Assembly: GCF_000710775.1 (NCBI RefSeq)
Contig: NZ_JOJP01000001.1
Coordinates: forward strand, 1,255,825 to 1,319,824
DNA: 64,000 nt
Direction: 5' to 3'
Origin: Endozoicomonas elysicola
GTDB taxonomy: Bacteria > Pseudomonadota > Gammaproteobacteria > Pseudomonadales > Endozoicomonadaceae
The notes beneath the pieces are model-generated. The model was given only the letters and a program-made list of their open reading frames with translations. It did not search any database and was not told the origin of the DNA. Position numbers and translations under genes: made by a program. Shown here in pieces: positions 9,747-19,217 of the stretch. Position 1 is the stretch's first letter, and each line of letters starts with the position of its first letter.

Positions 9747-10170
9747 AAATCTGCTTCGCTCTCTTGCCAAAGGCATCCACCATGGCGTTCATCATCTGCC
9801 CGATCACGGAGCCCAGGGTTGCCTGGGTGAGCTTACTGCTCATCTCGAACTCAAGATCCAGAGAAACCTTGCAGCCGCTTTCTCCCAATGGCTGAAACGT
9901 CCAGATGCCAGACAAATGTTTGAATGGCCCTTCCAGCAGTTGCATTTCAATAGACTTCCCGGGCGTCATTTTGTTCCTTGTGGAAAAGCTATGGCGCAAA
10001 CCAGCTTTGGCAACCTCAAGTGTTGCTTCCAGTCGCTCACCTTCCTGATGATCAATTCGTCCACCAGCACAACCGGGCAGAAATTCGCCATACGCTTCAA
10101 TATCACTGACCAGATCATACATCTGTTGAGCGGAATACATGACCAGCGCGGAACGGGAAATCCTTGGCAT
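9739..10170 (-). CDS. ratA: Ribosome association toxin RatA / polyketide cyclase-like START domain protein
   Basis: 143-residue SRPBCC/START-fold protein. RatA of E. coli binds the 50S subunit and blocks 70S formation, while homologues in other bacteria act in ubiquinone transfer (Coq10-like). Conserved opening PRISRSALVMYSAQQMYDLVSDIEAYGEFLPGC and ending GKRAKQIYG are clear. It precedes and overlaps rnfH. In many gammaproteobacteria ratA-rnfH is adjacent and divergent to smpB; here a transporter gene and a MITE-like repeat separate them. Confidence 0.93.
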   Translation of the reverse strand: MPRISRSALVMYSAQQMYDLVSDIEAYGEFLPGCAGGRIDHQEGERLEATLEVAKAGLRHSFSTRNKMTPGKSIEMQLLEGPFKHLSGIWTFQPLGESGCKVSLDLEFEMSSKLTQATLGSVIGQMMNAMVDAFGKRAKQIYG

Positions 10171-10184
10171 AGAACAGGCCTTTC

Positions 10185-10220
10185 ATAAAAAAGGCCGGAT
10201 AGGATAACCCATTCCGGCCT
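10185..10220 (-). terminator. Terminator of the sodium-dependent transporter gene
   Basis: Minus strand: AGGCCGGA pairs with TCCGGCCT and is followed by TTTTTTA, just beyond the transporter stop codon. Confidence 0.85.
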
Positions 10221-10238
10221 CGGATAGACAGATGGTTC

Positions 10239-11597
10239 TTAGAAGAGAGTAGTGATCAGTACAGTCAGCACACACAATGGCACAACTACGCGGATCATGG
10301 CGCGCCACAGGTTGAACACGCCGACACTGAGTCCCAGCTCTTTCATCATGGTTGAACGCTTCATTACCCAACCAGCAAAGACAGAGATCAGCAGACCACC
10401 CACAGGTAGCAGAATATTACTGGTGAAGTAATCCAGCAGATCAAAGAAGTTCTTCTCGAACAGGGTGAAGGTCAGGTCACCACTCATGGAGAACACTGTA
10501 CCCAGGCCAACAAACCAGATGGCAGCGCAGAGAATCACCGTGGCAACCGTACGGCTCAGAGGCGTGCGTTCAATCAACCAAGCCAGTGCCGGTTCAACCA
10601 GAGAGATCGCAGAGCTCAGTGCTGCAATCCCCACCAGAACAAAGAACAGGAAGCCAAACAATTCACCCATTGGCATATGAACAAAGGCAGCCGTCAGGGA
10701 GACAAACAGCAGGCCGGGGCCAGCAGAAGGCTCCAGACCATAGGCAAATACAATCGGGAATACAATCAGGCCGGAGATAATAGCCATCAGTGTATCCAGC
10801 GCCGCAACATTAATGGCGGTTCTCGGAATGGAGTTATTCGCCGGCATATAGGCACCGTAGGCCATCAGACAGCACATACCCAGGCTCAGGGTAAAGAAGG
10901 CCTGCCCCAGCGCCGCGACAAAGGCTTCACCAGTCACCTTGGAGAAATCCACAGAGAACATAAAGTTGAAGCCACGCATGAACTGCCCGGTTTCCAGCAT
11001 ACTGTAACCCAGCATGACTAGCAGAAGGGCGAACAGGGCGGGCATCATAACCTGCAGGCCTTTCTCAAGACCTTTGTGAATGCCCCGGGCGGTAATCAAC
11101 AGCGTTATCAGCATAAAGGTGGTGTGCCAGAAGATCTGACGAGGTGCTGATGACACCAGCCCACCAAAGGCATCACCAACCTGGTCGGTGGTCATACCGT
11201 TAAATGCACCAGTGACAATATCCCAGGCGTAGGAAAGCGACCAGCCCGCGATAACACTGTAGAAAGAAAGAATCAGGAATCCAGCAAGCATACCCATCCA
11301 GCCAATAATCCCCCAAAGCTTTGAAGCCCCCAGGTCGCTGGTGAGTTTTTTAATGGCGTTCAGTGGACTCAGACGGGTATGACGGCCAATGGCGGTTTCT
11401 GCCATCAGTAGTGGAACACCCATAATAGCGATACAGAGCAGGTAGAGCATGACGAAGGCGCCACCACCGTATTGCCCGGCGATGTAAGGAAATTTCCAGA
11501 TGTTGCCCAGACCGATGGCAGAGCCTGCCGCAGCGAGCAAAAAGGTCCAGCGATTGGCCCAGGTTTTTTTCGATGTCGTTGGATTTTGTCCAGACAT
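10239..11597 (-). CDS. Sodium-dependent transporter, NSS (SNF) family
   Basis: 452-residue sodium symporter of the neurotransmitter:sodium symporter family, probably importing an amino acid or similar amine. The N-terminal TM1 signature is intact (WANRWTFLLAAAGSAIGLGNIWKFPYIAGQYGGGAFVMLY), including the unwound TM1 sodium/substrate site, and about eleven to twelve TM segments follow. Length suits the shorter, 11-12 TM bacterial members (MhsT/TnaT-like). It has its own terminator. Substrate is not determined by sequence. Confidence 0.92.
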   Translation of the reverse strand: MSGQNPTTSKKTWANRWTFLLAAAGSAIGLGNIWKFPYIAGQYGGGAFVMLYLLCIAIMGVPLLMAETAIGRHTRLSPLNAIKKLTSDLGASKLWGIIGWMGMLAGFLILSFYSVIAGWSLSYAWDIVTGAFNGMTTDQVGDAFGGLVSSAPRQIFWHTTFMLITLLITARGIHKGLEKGLQVMMPALFALLLVMLGYSMLETGQFMRGFNFMFSVDFSKVTGEAFVAALGQAFFTLSLGMCCLMAYGAYMPANNSIPRTAINVAALDTLMAIISGLIVFPIVFAYGLEPSAGPGLLFVSLTAAFVHMPMGELFGFLFFVLVGIAALSSAISLVEPALAWLIERTPLSRTVATVILCAAIWFVGLGTVFSMSGDLTFTLFEKNFFDLLDYFTSNILLPVGGLLISVFAGWVMKRSTMMKELGLSVGVFNLWRAMIRVVVPLCVLTVLITTLF

Positions 11598-11874
11598 GAG
11601 TTCCCCAATGAGTCGAATTATTTTATTAACTCAGAGGCCGTTTGAAAGACAGGTAAGGTCAGGACAACGAAAAACAACAATGAAGCTATGTTATGGATAA
11701 CCCGCTGTAATACAGCAGAGATCATCTTTATCAATCAGGGCCAGTTGTCGAAGACCAGAGCAGTCACACTGCATTTCAGACGGCTTCTTGAACTATTACC
11801 ACGCGAGAATTTCACGGGAACAACACAATCCCAGTAAATCCTCCAAACCGTGCAACCAGCGATAAAGACTACCT
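11598..11874. other. Upstream region of the transporter gene
   Basis: 277 bp with no supported gene. Short minus-strand open frames cover part of it but run into the inverted repeat at 11875-12036 and lack a recognisable product. Confidence 0.4.
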
Positions 11875-12036
11875 TCAGGGCCTGTTGACGTTTCGTCCTC
11901 CGGATGGCCCAGAAAAGTGCCATCTACTTTGTCAGACTTGCTTGATGTAGCGTAACTACGGTTTGCGTAAGTCTTTCGTGCATATGACACTTTTCTGAGC
12001 CACTGAGTCTCGTAACGAAACGTCAACAAGCCCTGA
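11875..12036. repeat. MITE-like element with ~50-bp imperfect terminal inverted repeats
   Basis: The left arm begins TCAGGGCCTGTTGACGTTTC and ends AGAAAAGTGCCAT. The right arm read in reverse complement begins TCAGGGCTTGTTGACGTTTC and ends AGAAAAGTGTCAT. A 60-bp centre contains a further inverted repeat (AGACTTGC / GCGTAAGTCT). It encodes nothing convincing, which fits a non-autonomous miniature element or a long structured repeat. Confidence 0.55.
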
Positions 12037-12285
12037 TAAAACAGCCTGCTGACAGAAGAACGGAGAAGATCAGACAGGGTTGGCAGTCATTGTACCGGTT
12101 AGGCATTACATCTCAACCGTTTTTGCCGTCCATATGGTCAAAATAGAGTTTTTTGAATACGGTAGTTATTAAATACAGAAATATTCACTATGCTAAACAT
12201 TCGTTGATCCGACGCTATTGCTGAAACTGGCCCGGATCCCCCAGAATAAGTGACTTTACATCAAGCTACTCCTATAATCCGCGCC
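12037..12285. other. Upstream region of smpB
   Basis: About 250 bp, AT-rich toward the gene. No promoter could be placed with confidence. Confidence 0.3.
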
Positions 12286-12765
12286 ATGGCAAAAAGTTCA
12301 AAGAAAGGCAAACAGGGCGATTCATCCATCGTCGTCAACAAGAAAGCCCGTCATGACTATCACATTGACGAAACTTTCGAGGCAGGTCTGTCCCTTGCTG
12401 GCTGGGAGGTGAAAAGCCTCCGGCAGGGCAAGGTTCAGCTGGTGGACAGCTACGTCCTGCTGAAAGATGGCGAAGCCTGGCTGATTGGTGCCCAGATCAC
12501 TCCATTAACCACGGCGTCTACCCATGTGGTAGCGGATCCGCTGCGTGATCGAAAACTGCTGCTCCATCAACGAGAGCTGGCAAGGCTGTTTTCTGAAACC
12601 CAGCAGAAGGGCCACACCTGTATCGCTACCAAGCTGTACTGGAAAGGTCATTTGATCAAATGCCAGATTGCACTCGCGCGAGGCAAGAAGGAATTTGATA
12701 AACGTGCCGCCACGAAAGAGCGTGAATGGAATATTGAAAAGCAGCGGGTCATGCACCGCGGCTGA
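12286..12765 (+). CDS. smpB: SsrA-binding protein SmpB
   Basis: 159-residue tmRNA partner that brings tmRNA to stalled ribosomes. Conserved core is present ([40 protein letters not shown]) and the C-terminal tail [12 protein letters not shown] is complete. ATG at 12286 is chosen because the family starts MAKSSKKGK or similar; the frame extends 12 codons upstream without a match. Placed 454 bp upstream of ssrA copy 1, the usual smpB-ssrA neighbourhood, so that copy is the ancestral locus. It would have to serve both tmRNAs of this window. Confidence 0.97.
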   Translation: MAKSSKKGKQGDSSIVVNKKARHDYHIDETFEAGLSLAGWEVKSLRQGKVQLVDSYVLLKDGEAWLIGAQITPLTTASTHVVADPLRDRKLLLHQRELARLFSETQQKGHTCIATKLYWKGHLIKCQIALARGKKEFDKRAATKEREWNIEKQRVMHRG

Positions 12766-12866
12766 TAACCCCTTTACCTTTAGGCACACAGTTTCACTGT
12801 GTGCCGATAATTTATCCTTATCCTTCTTGATTTTCCTCCTGATATTGCACTCTTTTTAAGCCTTCA

Positions 12867-13022
12867 CCATAAATACACAGAGGTACAAAGAAAAGAAGGG
12901 CACGGTTTGTACTACAGGTCGAGTTAGTTCCCATAATCTTGATATTCTCACGAGATCAGCAGAGGCTTTGGAGCCACGACGCAGCCTTCTCATTAGCGCT
13001 CTTCGTGTTCTTTGTGGTTCCA
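12867..13022. repeat. Intergenic CACAAAG-type repeat, copy 2 (long form)
   Basis: Left end CCATAAATACACAGAGGTAC and right end CTTCGTGTTCTTTGTGGTTC are inverted relatives of the ends of copies 1 and 3, with a longer interior. It lies between smpB and ssrA. Confidence 0.5.
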
Positions 13023-13170
13023 AAAAAATGCTCTCGAGATATCCCTTTCTGCCTTTTGATTCCACCTTAGTTTAGAAACTCATGTAAAGGTCAGTTACAG
13101 TCTTTTCTCAGAAATATTTAACGACAATAGACTTTTTTAAAGTGTAAAAGTACTTATGTACTAATCACGG

Positions 13171-13199
13171 TTGCATTTGTTATTCGTTTTTGGCATAAA
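13171..13199 (+). promoter_or_regulatory. Sigma-70 promoter candidate for ssrA copy 1
   Basis: TTGCAT (13171-13176), 17-bp spacer, CATAAA (13194-13199), about 20 bp upstream of the mature 5' end, as expected for a precursor trimmed by RNase P. Confidence 0.5.
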
Positions 13200-13219
13200 T
13201 ACGACAGTGTTTTGTTACT

Positions 13220-13586
13220 GGGGGCGATCAGGATTCGACGACGGTTACGAAACCTAAGGTGCATGTCGAGCGTGTAGTGACGCTCGTAAATCAAAACACT
13301 ACAAACGTATTAGTTGCTAACGATAATAGCTACCACGGAGCTATGGCTGCCTAATAACAGCCGACTCCCGATCACTCTGTTTTGTCTATTGGGTGGAAAT
13401 GATCGCAATCGAAAATAGAATCGTCACATCAGTTTTCCTGTAGCTGTTGGATTAAAACCTTTCAGGATCGCGTGGTTCACCCTGACCGTTGGGTCGTGCT
13501 GCGTTAATTTAAAAACGGAAGCTAAGCATGTAGAGCCGAAGGCGTAGAGCTGGCGGACGCGGGTTCAAGTCCCGCCGCCTCCACCA
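13220..13586 (+). ncRNA. ssrA: Transfer-messenger RNA, copy 1 (canonical locus)
   Basis: 367-nt tmRNA. The 5' end GGGGGCGA pairs with the 3' CGCCTCC before ACCA, giving the seven-base-pair acceptor with the G3-U70 pair that AlaRS requires. The conserved tRNA-like 5' segment (GGATTCGACGACGG) and T-arm (GGGTTCAAGTCCC) are present. After TTAGTT the resume codon GCT starts a 12-codon tag reading ANDNSYHGAMAA, then TAA TAA (13316-13357). The tag keeps the AND start and AA end of proteobacterial tags, but the penultimate region (AMAA instead of ALAA) is unusual. It lies downstream of smpB and has a strong terminator. Confidence 0.96.
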
Positions 13587-13592
13587 AATATA

Positions 13593-13625
13593 AACCCCGT
13601 AGATCATCGATTTACGGGGTTTTTC
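13593..13625 (+). terminator. Terminator of ssrA copy 1
   Basis: ACCCCGTA pairs with TACGGGGT, then TTTTTC. It begins 6 nt after the CCA end. Confidence 0.9.
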
Positions 13626-13865
13626 TCTATATAGGATTTGTTAAATCTGGCAGGGTGTCGAAAATTAATTTCGGTCAATTTTCAATATCTACGACTTTGT
13701 CGTTCAAGACTTGTCAGGGGGTTAAGTTCTTCGGCTGCCATGAAGTGGTCGGGGACAAATTAAGCCACATAGGAGGAAACCTCTAAAAACGCCATAACTG
13801 TTTGCTTTGCATCATAGAAGAAAAATGAGGTTTGATTTATAAGACACACTTTTGTGTCGCACTGT

Positions 13866-14774
13866 ATGACAAGATATCCCCTGCTATATCTGCTGTTACT
13901 CTTGTCTTCGATGGCTCAAGCTATCGGGAGACTCAGTATTGGCAATACAGACCTGCCCCTGGTTGAAACAGAGTGGATACTGGGTCAGCCATCAATATCG
14001 ACATCAATTGATTTGTGTTTGGTCTCATCTGTTTATTGGGCCTTTAGTGGGTGGAAGCCGGAACCATTCTGGGTGGAAGTACGCCCGAAATCTGCAGGAA
14101 ATGGATACCATCTAGGGGATAACCAACAAATTCCCGTAACTTTTACCTTTCAGAAGAATGGTGAGGGTGCCAGAGACATCAAAGAAGGACAGCCTTCTGC
14201 AAATATCGCTGGTAACAATCAGTGTAATGGAACCAATCTCTATAAGCTAAATGTCACAATGTATGTTGATGGTCATGAATTCTATGGCTCTACATATAGC
14301 GGTGCTTTTACCCTCAGGTTAGGTTGGAGTCATGATGGTCAGACGGCAGAAATTGGTTTCGACCTGTCACTTGTCGTGCCGGAGGCGGCGTATGTTTCTG
14401 GTTTGGAGCATTTGACTCTTGTCGACTCCGGATCAGGCTGGACTGATGAGAATAACTTTGTCTGTGTATATTCTTCAACCAATAATGCCAAGTATAATGT
14501 TGAAGCCTCTGGAGAGAATAGTACAACTGACTTCAAACTGAAGATGGATAATAGTGATGCAGCTCCTATTGACTACACCCTTGAATGGAAAGATAGGAAT
14601 GGTAGATGGCGAACATTCACTCCAGGAAAAATAATCCAAAACCGGAAGGGAAGTTCTTCTGTGGACTGCCTTGATGGCCATTTATCTGGTGTAAAAGCAA
14701 CAGCATACCCCGATGGTACCTCTCAGCCAGGTGTGTACCAAGATACGGTGACGATAACGGTTTACCCAAGATAG
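13866..14774 (+). CDS. Secreted protein with SCPU/spore-coat-U-like C-terminal domain
   Basis: 302 residues with an N-terminal signal peptide (MTRYPLLYLLLLLSSMAQA). The rest is beta-rich and contains several cysteines. The C-terminus (GVYQDTVTITVYPR) matches the closing strand of SCPU/CsuA-type domains used in chaperone-usher pilins and adhesins. No chaperone or usher is next to it, so it may be a lone surface protein or adhesin. The frame is open to a GTG at 13854, but ATG at 13866 gives the better signal peptide. Specific function is unknown. Confidence 0.55.
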   Translation: MTRYPLLYLLLLLSSMAQAIGRLSIGNTDLPLVETEWILGQPSISTSIDLCLVSSVYWAFSGWKPEPFWVEVRPKSAGNGYHLGDNQQIPVTFTFQKNGEGARDIKEGQPSANIAGNNQCNGTNLYKLNVTMYVDGHEFYGSTYSGAFTLRLGWSHDGQTAEIGFDLSLVVPEAAYVSGLEHLTLVDSGSGWTDENNFVCVYSSTNNAKYNVEASGENSTTDFKLKMDNSDAAPIDYTLEWKDRNGRWRTFTPGKIIQNRKGSSSVDCLDGHLSGVKATAYPDGTSQPGVYQDTVTITVYPR

Positions 14775-14877
14775 TAAGGAGCGTCTCGCAAAAAATTAAA
14801 GTGATAGTGCGTCGACTCTCATTACGGGCATCATCACTACAATCCCTCCTTTTTCACCATTCGGTTCATCGGGCAGG

Positions 14878-15570
14878 TTGTGTCTATTGAAACTTAGCAA
14901 ACGACTCAAACAGATCGATTCCATGGTTGCCTCTGGGTACACTCATATCTGGGACTGCTGCTGTGACCATGGCTTTCTGGGGGCTGCACTGTTATCAAGA
15001 CAGGCTGCAGAGTGCATTCATTTTGTGGATATTGTACCCGAGCTGATGGTTGAACTGAGCCGTAAGCTGGAACGCTTTTTTCCACATTCATCTTCAGCCT
15101 GGGAAGCCCATTGTCTGGACGTGAAAGCATTACCGTTGAATCAGTATGAAGGGAGGCATCTGGTCATCATTGCCGGTGTCGGCGGTGATCTGATGGTTCA
15201 GTTTATCAATGCTCTGGTTCAGTACTATCCGGATCACGCTATTGATTTCCTGCTCTGCCCTGTCTATCACCAGTATATGGTACGGCAACACTTGATTGAG
15301 CTCGGCTTTAGCCTGAAGCAGGAAGTGCTGGTAGAAGAAAACCAGCGGTTCTATGAAATTCTGCTGGTGTCGTCAGTTAGTGATGTTCAATCAAAAATCA
15401 GCCCCTTTGGTGATGGAATCTGGAAAGCCGATAATGCACAGCAGGCTTCAGTAGCCAGAAGGTATCTTAATAAAACGTTGGGTCATTACCAGAGGATTCA
15501 ACGAAGCAGCGCTGACAACGTCCAGCCCGTGATTGATGGTTATCAACGTGTAATCATTTCTTCGTCGTGA
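14878..15570 (+). CDS. TrmK-like tRNA (adenine-N1) methyltransferase family protein
   Basis: About 230-residue Rossmann methyltransferase of the TrmK/COG2384 type, which in Bacillus methylates A22 of tRNA. SAM motif I is visible as DCCCDHGFLGAALL, followed by a DI acidic strand end and the IIAGVGGDLM motif, equivalent to the family's GMGG. The start is uncertain: TTG at 14878 opens the frame, and another TTG four codons on is possible. It is monocistronic. Activity is inferred from family only. Confidence 0.75.
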   Translation: MCLLKLSKRLKQIDSMVASGYTHIWDCCCDHGFLGAALLSRQAAECIHFVDIVPELMVELSRKLERFFPHSSSAWEAHCLDVKALPLNQYEGRHLVIIAGVGGDLMVQFINALVQYYPDHAIDFLLCPVYHQYMVRQHLIELGFSLKQEVLVEENQRFYEILLVSSVSDVQSKISPFGDGIWKADNAQQASVARRYLNKTLGHYQRIQRSSADNVQPVIDGYQRVIISSS

Positions 15571-15702
15571 ACCTTTTTTTATTCCAGTTCTCAAAACCGA
15601 TAGCTTGTTGAGTTCTATTCAGAGCTTTATCCGTAATCTGTGAACGGGATCCTTTTGTGACTATTGCCTTATTAATCAATAATCTATAAAAAGCGCGGGC
15701 AA

Positions 15703-17919
15703 ATGAAATGTGTAAGGAACAGAAATTTGTTCAAGCGTAAATTATTACAACTGGCTACTTCCACTGTACTGGCTGCCATGGGTGCAAGTGCACAGGCTAA
15801 TGGTTCGGCTATGGTCAATCCTGACAGTGGCGTTGTTGTGGGCTATTGGCACAACTGGTGTGATGGCGCAGGTTATCAGAGGGGTAATGCTCCCTGTGTG
15901 AAGCTGGATCAGATTGACCCGATGTACAACGTGGTTAACGTCTCTTTTATGAAGGTGTACGACACGGCGGCAGGTCGTATTCCGACATTTCATCTGGATC
16001 CGGCCATTGGTCTCTCTGAACAGCAGTTTATTAATCAGATTGCAGAACTCAATAACCAGGGGCGCTCTGTGCTGATTGCCCTCGGCGGTGCTGATGCGCA
16101 TGTTGAATTGAAAACAGGTGATGAGCAGCCCTTCGCGGATGAGATTATCCGTCTGACGGACATCTACGGTTTTGATGGTCTGGATATCGACCTGGAGCAG
16201 GCAGCGGTTACCGCTGCAGATAACCAGACGGTGATCCCAGCAGCATTGCGCATTGTTAAAGACCATTACAAGGCACAGGGTAAAAACTTCCTGATCACCA
16301 TGGCACCGGAGTTTCCTTACCTGACCACCGGTGGCAAGTACGTTCCCTATATCGAAAATCTGGAAGGTTACTACGACTGGATCAACCCTCAGTTTTACAA
16401 TCAAGGTGGTGATGGTATCTGGATTGATGGTGTTGGTTGGATTGCCCAGAACAACGACGACCTGAAAGAAGAGTTCATTTACTACATTTCTGACTCTCTG
16501 GTGAACGGCACCCGTGGTTTTCACCAGATTCCTCACTCCCGGCTGGTCTTTGGTATCCCGACCAGCAATGATGCGGCCGCTACCGGTTTTGTTAAAGACC
16601 CGCAAGATCTTTACAACGCCTTTGAACGTCTTGATGCACAGGGGCAGGGGCTGCGTGGTGTGATGACCTGGTCGGTAAACTGGGATATGGGCACCGATGC
16701 ATCGGGCAAGGCTTATAACGAGCAGTTTATTAAAGACTACGGCCCGTTTATCCACAGTAACTCGCCAACGCCACCACCGGTTGATGGAAAGCCGGTATTC
16801 AAAGGCATTCAGAACTCCCGCATTCTGCACGGCAGTGATTTTGACGCGATGGCCGGAGTAACCGCCATCGATAACGAAGACGGCGATCTTACGGGTGCTA
16901 TCCAGCTCGATGGCTATGTCGATACCCATGAGATTGGTACTTATGCCCTGACTTACCGTGTGACAGATAGCGATGATAACGCAACATCCATCGTTCGATC
17001 TGTGGAAGTGTACAGTCTGAAACCTGTCTTCACCGGGGTAGATAACACAATCATCCAGCTCAATACCCCATTTGATGAAATGGCGGGTGTTACGGCTACC
17101 GATGCTGAAGATGGTGATCTGACATCAGCCATCCGGGTATCCGGTTCTGTGAACACATCAGTCGTTGATGTTTATACATTGAACTATTCCGTCACTGACA
17201 GTGCTGGTCAGGCGGTATCAGCTAAGCGCAAAGTTACCGTATCCGACGGTACCAGCTGTGCTAACCCCTGGGGTGCAGGCACTGTCTACTTAAAAGGTGA
17301 TGAAGCATCTCATAACGGAATTCTGTGGCAGGCCGGCTGGTGGACCCAGGGTGAAGAGCCGGGAACCACCGGTGAGTGGGGTGTATGGCGTAAAGTCTCT
17401 GACAGCTCCTGCGGTGGTGGTGGCCAGCCCGATCCTGAGGCAGAAATGACAGTTTCTGGTGTTGCTTCTGAGTACATGGCAGACAATGGTCAGGTAAACC
17501 TGTCACTTCAGGTGACCGTTAATGAAACGATGGATCTGAACGCTGTCATCACTGACTCGAACGGTGATGTGGTGAGCGATGCCAGTCTGTCGGTTACTGA
17601 TAATGCCAGCCTTGCTTTGACCATTAATAATGCAGAAGCGGGTCGTTATGCCCTTACTGTAACCGGCACCACCGCTGATGGTGAAACAGCCAGCTACGAG
17701 GCAGGCTTTACGGTCAAAGTTGATGGTGGCGTAACACCGCCTCCGGGTGAGTATCCACTGTACGATGCCAATGCCAGCTACGCGGCCGGTGATATTGTGC
17801 TCGGCAGTGATAATGCCCTGTATGAGTGCAAGCCATGGCCTTACACCGCCTGGTGTTCAAGTCCGGCTTATGCACCAGGCAGCAGCCAGTATTGGCAGGA
17901 TGCCTGGATCAGACTGTAA
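15703..17919 (+). CDS. Multidomain secreted chitinase, GH18 family
   Basis: 738-residue enzyme predicted to be secreted and to cut chitin. It has a signal peptide (about residues 1-32) and a GH18 barrel (about 45-345) with the catalytic motif FDGLDIDLE and the acid E165. Two Ig-like surface domains of about 75 residues follow, each repeating the pattern MAGVTA-D-EDGDLT. Then come a chitin-binding CBM5/12-like module (about 520-570, W-rich), another Ig-like domain, and a second aromatic CBM-like module at the C-terminus (YPLYDANASYAAGDIV ... WQDAWIRL). The gene stands alone. Chitin use fits a marine or invertebrate-associated life. Confidence 0.92.
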   Translation: MKCVRNRNLFKRKLLQLATSTVLAAMGASAQANGSAMVNPDSGVVVGYWHNWCDGAGYQRGNAPCVKLDQIDPMYNVVNVSFMKVYDTAAGRIPTFHLDPAIGLSEQQFINQIAELNNQGRSVLIALGGADAHVELKTGDEQPFADEIIRLTDIYGFDGLDIDLEQAAVTAADNQTVIPAALRIVKDHYKAQGKNFLITMAPEFPYLTTGGKYVPYIENLEGYYDWINPQFYNQGGDGIWIDGVGWIAQNNDDLKEEFIYYISDSLVNGTRGFHQIPHSRLVFGIPTSNDAAATGFVKDPQDLYNAFERLDAQGQGLRGVMTWSVNWDMGTDASGKAYNEQFIKDYGPFIHSNSPTPPPVDGKPVFKGIQNSRILHGSDFDAMAGVTAIDNEDGDLTGAIQLDGYVDTHEIGTYALTYRVTDSDDNATSIVRSVEVYSLKPVFTGVDNTIIQLNTPFDEMAGVTATDAEDGDLTSAIRVSGSVNTSVVDVYTLNYSVTDSAGQAVSAKRKVTVSDGTSCANPWGAGTVYLKGDEASHNGILWQAGWWTQGEEPGTTGEWGVWRKVSDSSCGGGGQPDPEAEMTVSGVASEYMADNGQVNLSLQVTVNETMDLNAVITDSNGDVVSDASLSVTDNASLALTINNAEAGRYALTVTGTTADGETASYEAGFTVKVDGGVTPPPGEYPLYDANASYAAGDIVLGSDNALYECKPWPYTAWCSSPAYAPGSSQYWQDAWIRL

Positions 17920-17935
17920 TCGTGTAGTGAAATAA

Positions 17936-17963
17936 GAGAAGCGGTGAGTGATTACCGCTTCTC
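17936..17963. terminator. Hairpin after chitinase gene
   Basis: GAGAAGCGGT / ACCGCTTCTC perfect 10-bp stem, 16 bp after the stop. There is no strong T run, so terminator strength is uncertain. Confidence 0.5.
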
Positions 17964-18172
17964 AAGCACCGAATAAATATATCCTCACCCTCATGAAACT
18001 TTTCTCCCAGGCGGTGTTGGCCGGCAGAGCTCAAACCTGAATTCTGCTAGAGTGGCTGCCGGATAAATCCAGTGTCATTTGAGTCTGTGTGTTACGTAAT
18101 CTGGATGGTGCACGGCATAGGCGAGGCGTGAGGCTTCGTTCTGTCGCGACTCGTTTTCATGAATAAGGTGTA

Positions 18173-19213
18173 GTGAAAGTGATAAAAGTAGGTGTGATTG
18201 GCTATGGTTATTCTGCAAACACTTTCCATATTCCATTGATTGAATCAATCGAGTCAATGGAATTGACGGCTATTAGCAGTTCTAAACCAGAAGTCATAGA
18301 AGCTGAGCACCCCTCCGTTACCGTATTTGATTCGGCAGAAGCATTAATTACCAGTGGTAATGTTAATCTTGTGGTTATTACCGCGCCAAATCACGTTCAT
18401 TTTTCATTGGCAAAACTGTGCTTGGAAAATGGTGTACATGTGGTTGTTGAAAAACCAATGGTGACCACGAGTTTGGAGGCGGAAGAGCTTGAGTCCATCG
18501 CTGAAAAAAGTGGATTAGTGCTATCAGTGTTTCACAATCGGCGTTGGGATGGTGACTTTCTAACGGTGCAAAAACTGTTGAGGGAAAATGCCTTAGGAGA
18601 CCTTAAGCTCTTTGAGTCGCGCTATGATCGTTTTCGCCCGATTGTTCGTCAACGGTGGCGGGAAGAACCCGGGCCTGGAGCCGGTATCTGGTATGATCTG
18701 GGTTCTCATCTGGTTGACCAGTCAATTACCCTGTTCGGATTGCCAGAGGCGTTGACGGCAAGATGCTTACCGTTAAGAGACGGTTCAAAAACAACCGATT
18801 ATTTTCACGTACTGCTTCATTATCAAGGCTTTGAAGTCATTCTTCATGCCAGCTCCTTTTCAGCTGCACCCAATAGTCGCTTTCGACTTGAAGGCAGTCA
18901 AGGCAGTTTTGTTAAGTATGGATTTGACCCCCAGGAAGCGCAGTTGAAAAATGGTATGGTGCCATCTCAGTCAGGGTATGGCATTGAAAATAAAGAGCAG
19001 TATGGCAGTCTCTACGGTGATGCCGCTGTTGAATGCATTGCAACAGAAGCCGGTTGCTATCAACACTATTACCAGGATGTAGCAAACGCAATAATTACTG
19101 GCGATAGAAATCCGGTTAGCCCCAGTGATGCTGTGGAAGTGTTAAAAATTCTTGAGTTGGCTGAAAAAAGCAGCCAGCAGGGCCAAACACTTTCTGTGTG
19201 TGAGGCAGATTGA
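18173..19213 (+). CDS. Gfo/Idh/MocA family oxidoreductase
   Basis: 346-residue NAD(P)-dependent oxidoreductase. The N-terminal Rossmann motif is VGVIGYGYSANTFHIPLI, the EKP motif (VVVEKPMV) is near residue 97, and the C-terminal substrate domain carries DLGSHLVDQ. The sequence is close in style to YdgJ/YhhX-like sugar or inositol dehydrogenases. GTG at 18173 is the start. A GNAT gene follows 4 bp after the stop, so the two are probably co-transcribed. Substrate is unknown. Confidence 0.85.
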   Translation: MKVIKVGVIGYGYSANTFHIPLIESIESMELTAISSSKPEVIEAEHPSVTVFDSAEALITSGNVNLVVITAPNHVHFSLAKLCLENGVHVVVEKPMVTTSLEAEELESIAEKSGLVLSVFHNRRWDGDFLTVQKLLRENALGDLKLFESRYDRFRPIVRQRWREEPGPGAGIWYDLGSHLVDQSITLFGLPEALTARCLPLRDGSKTTDYFHVLLHYQGFEVILHASSFSAAPNSRFRLEGSQGSFVKYGFDPQEAQLKNGMVPSQSGYGIENKEQYGSLYGDAAVECIATEAGCYQHYYQDVANAIITGDRNPVSPSDAVEVLKILELAEKSSQQGQTLSVCEAD

Positions 19214-19217
19214 ACTC

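Noticed and set aside
11796-12029. Minus-strand 77-codon frame across the inverted repeat
   Set aside because: It spans the MITE-like element and half its sequence is explained by the repeat; no ribosome binding site.
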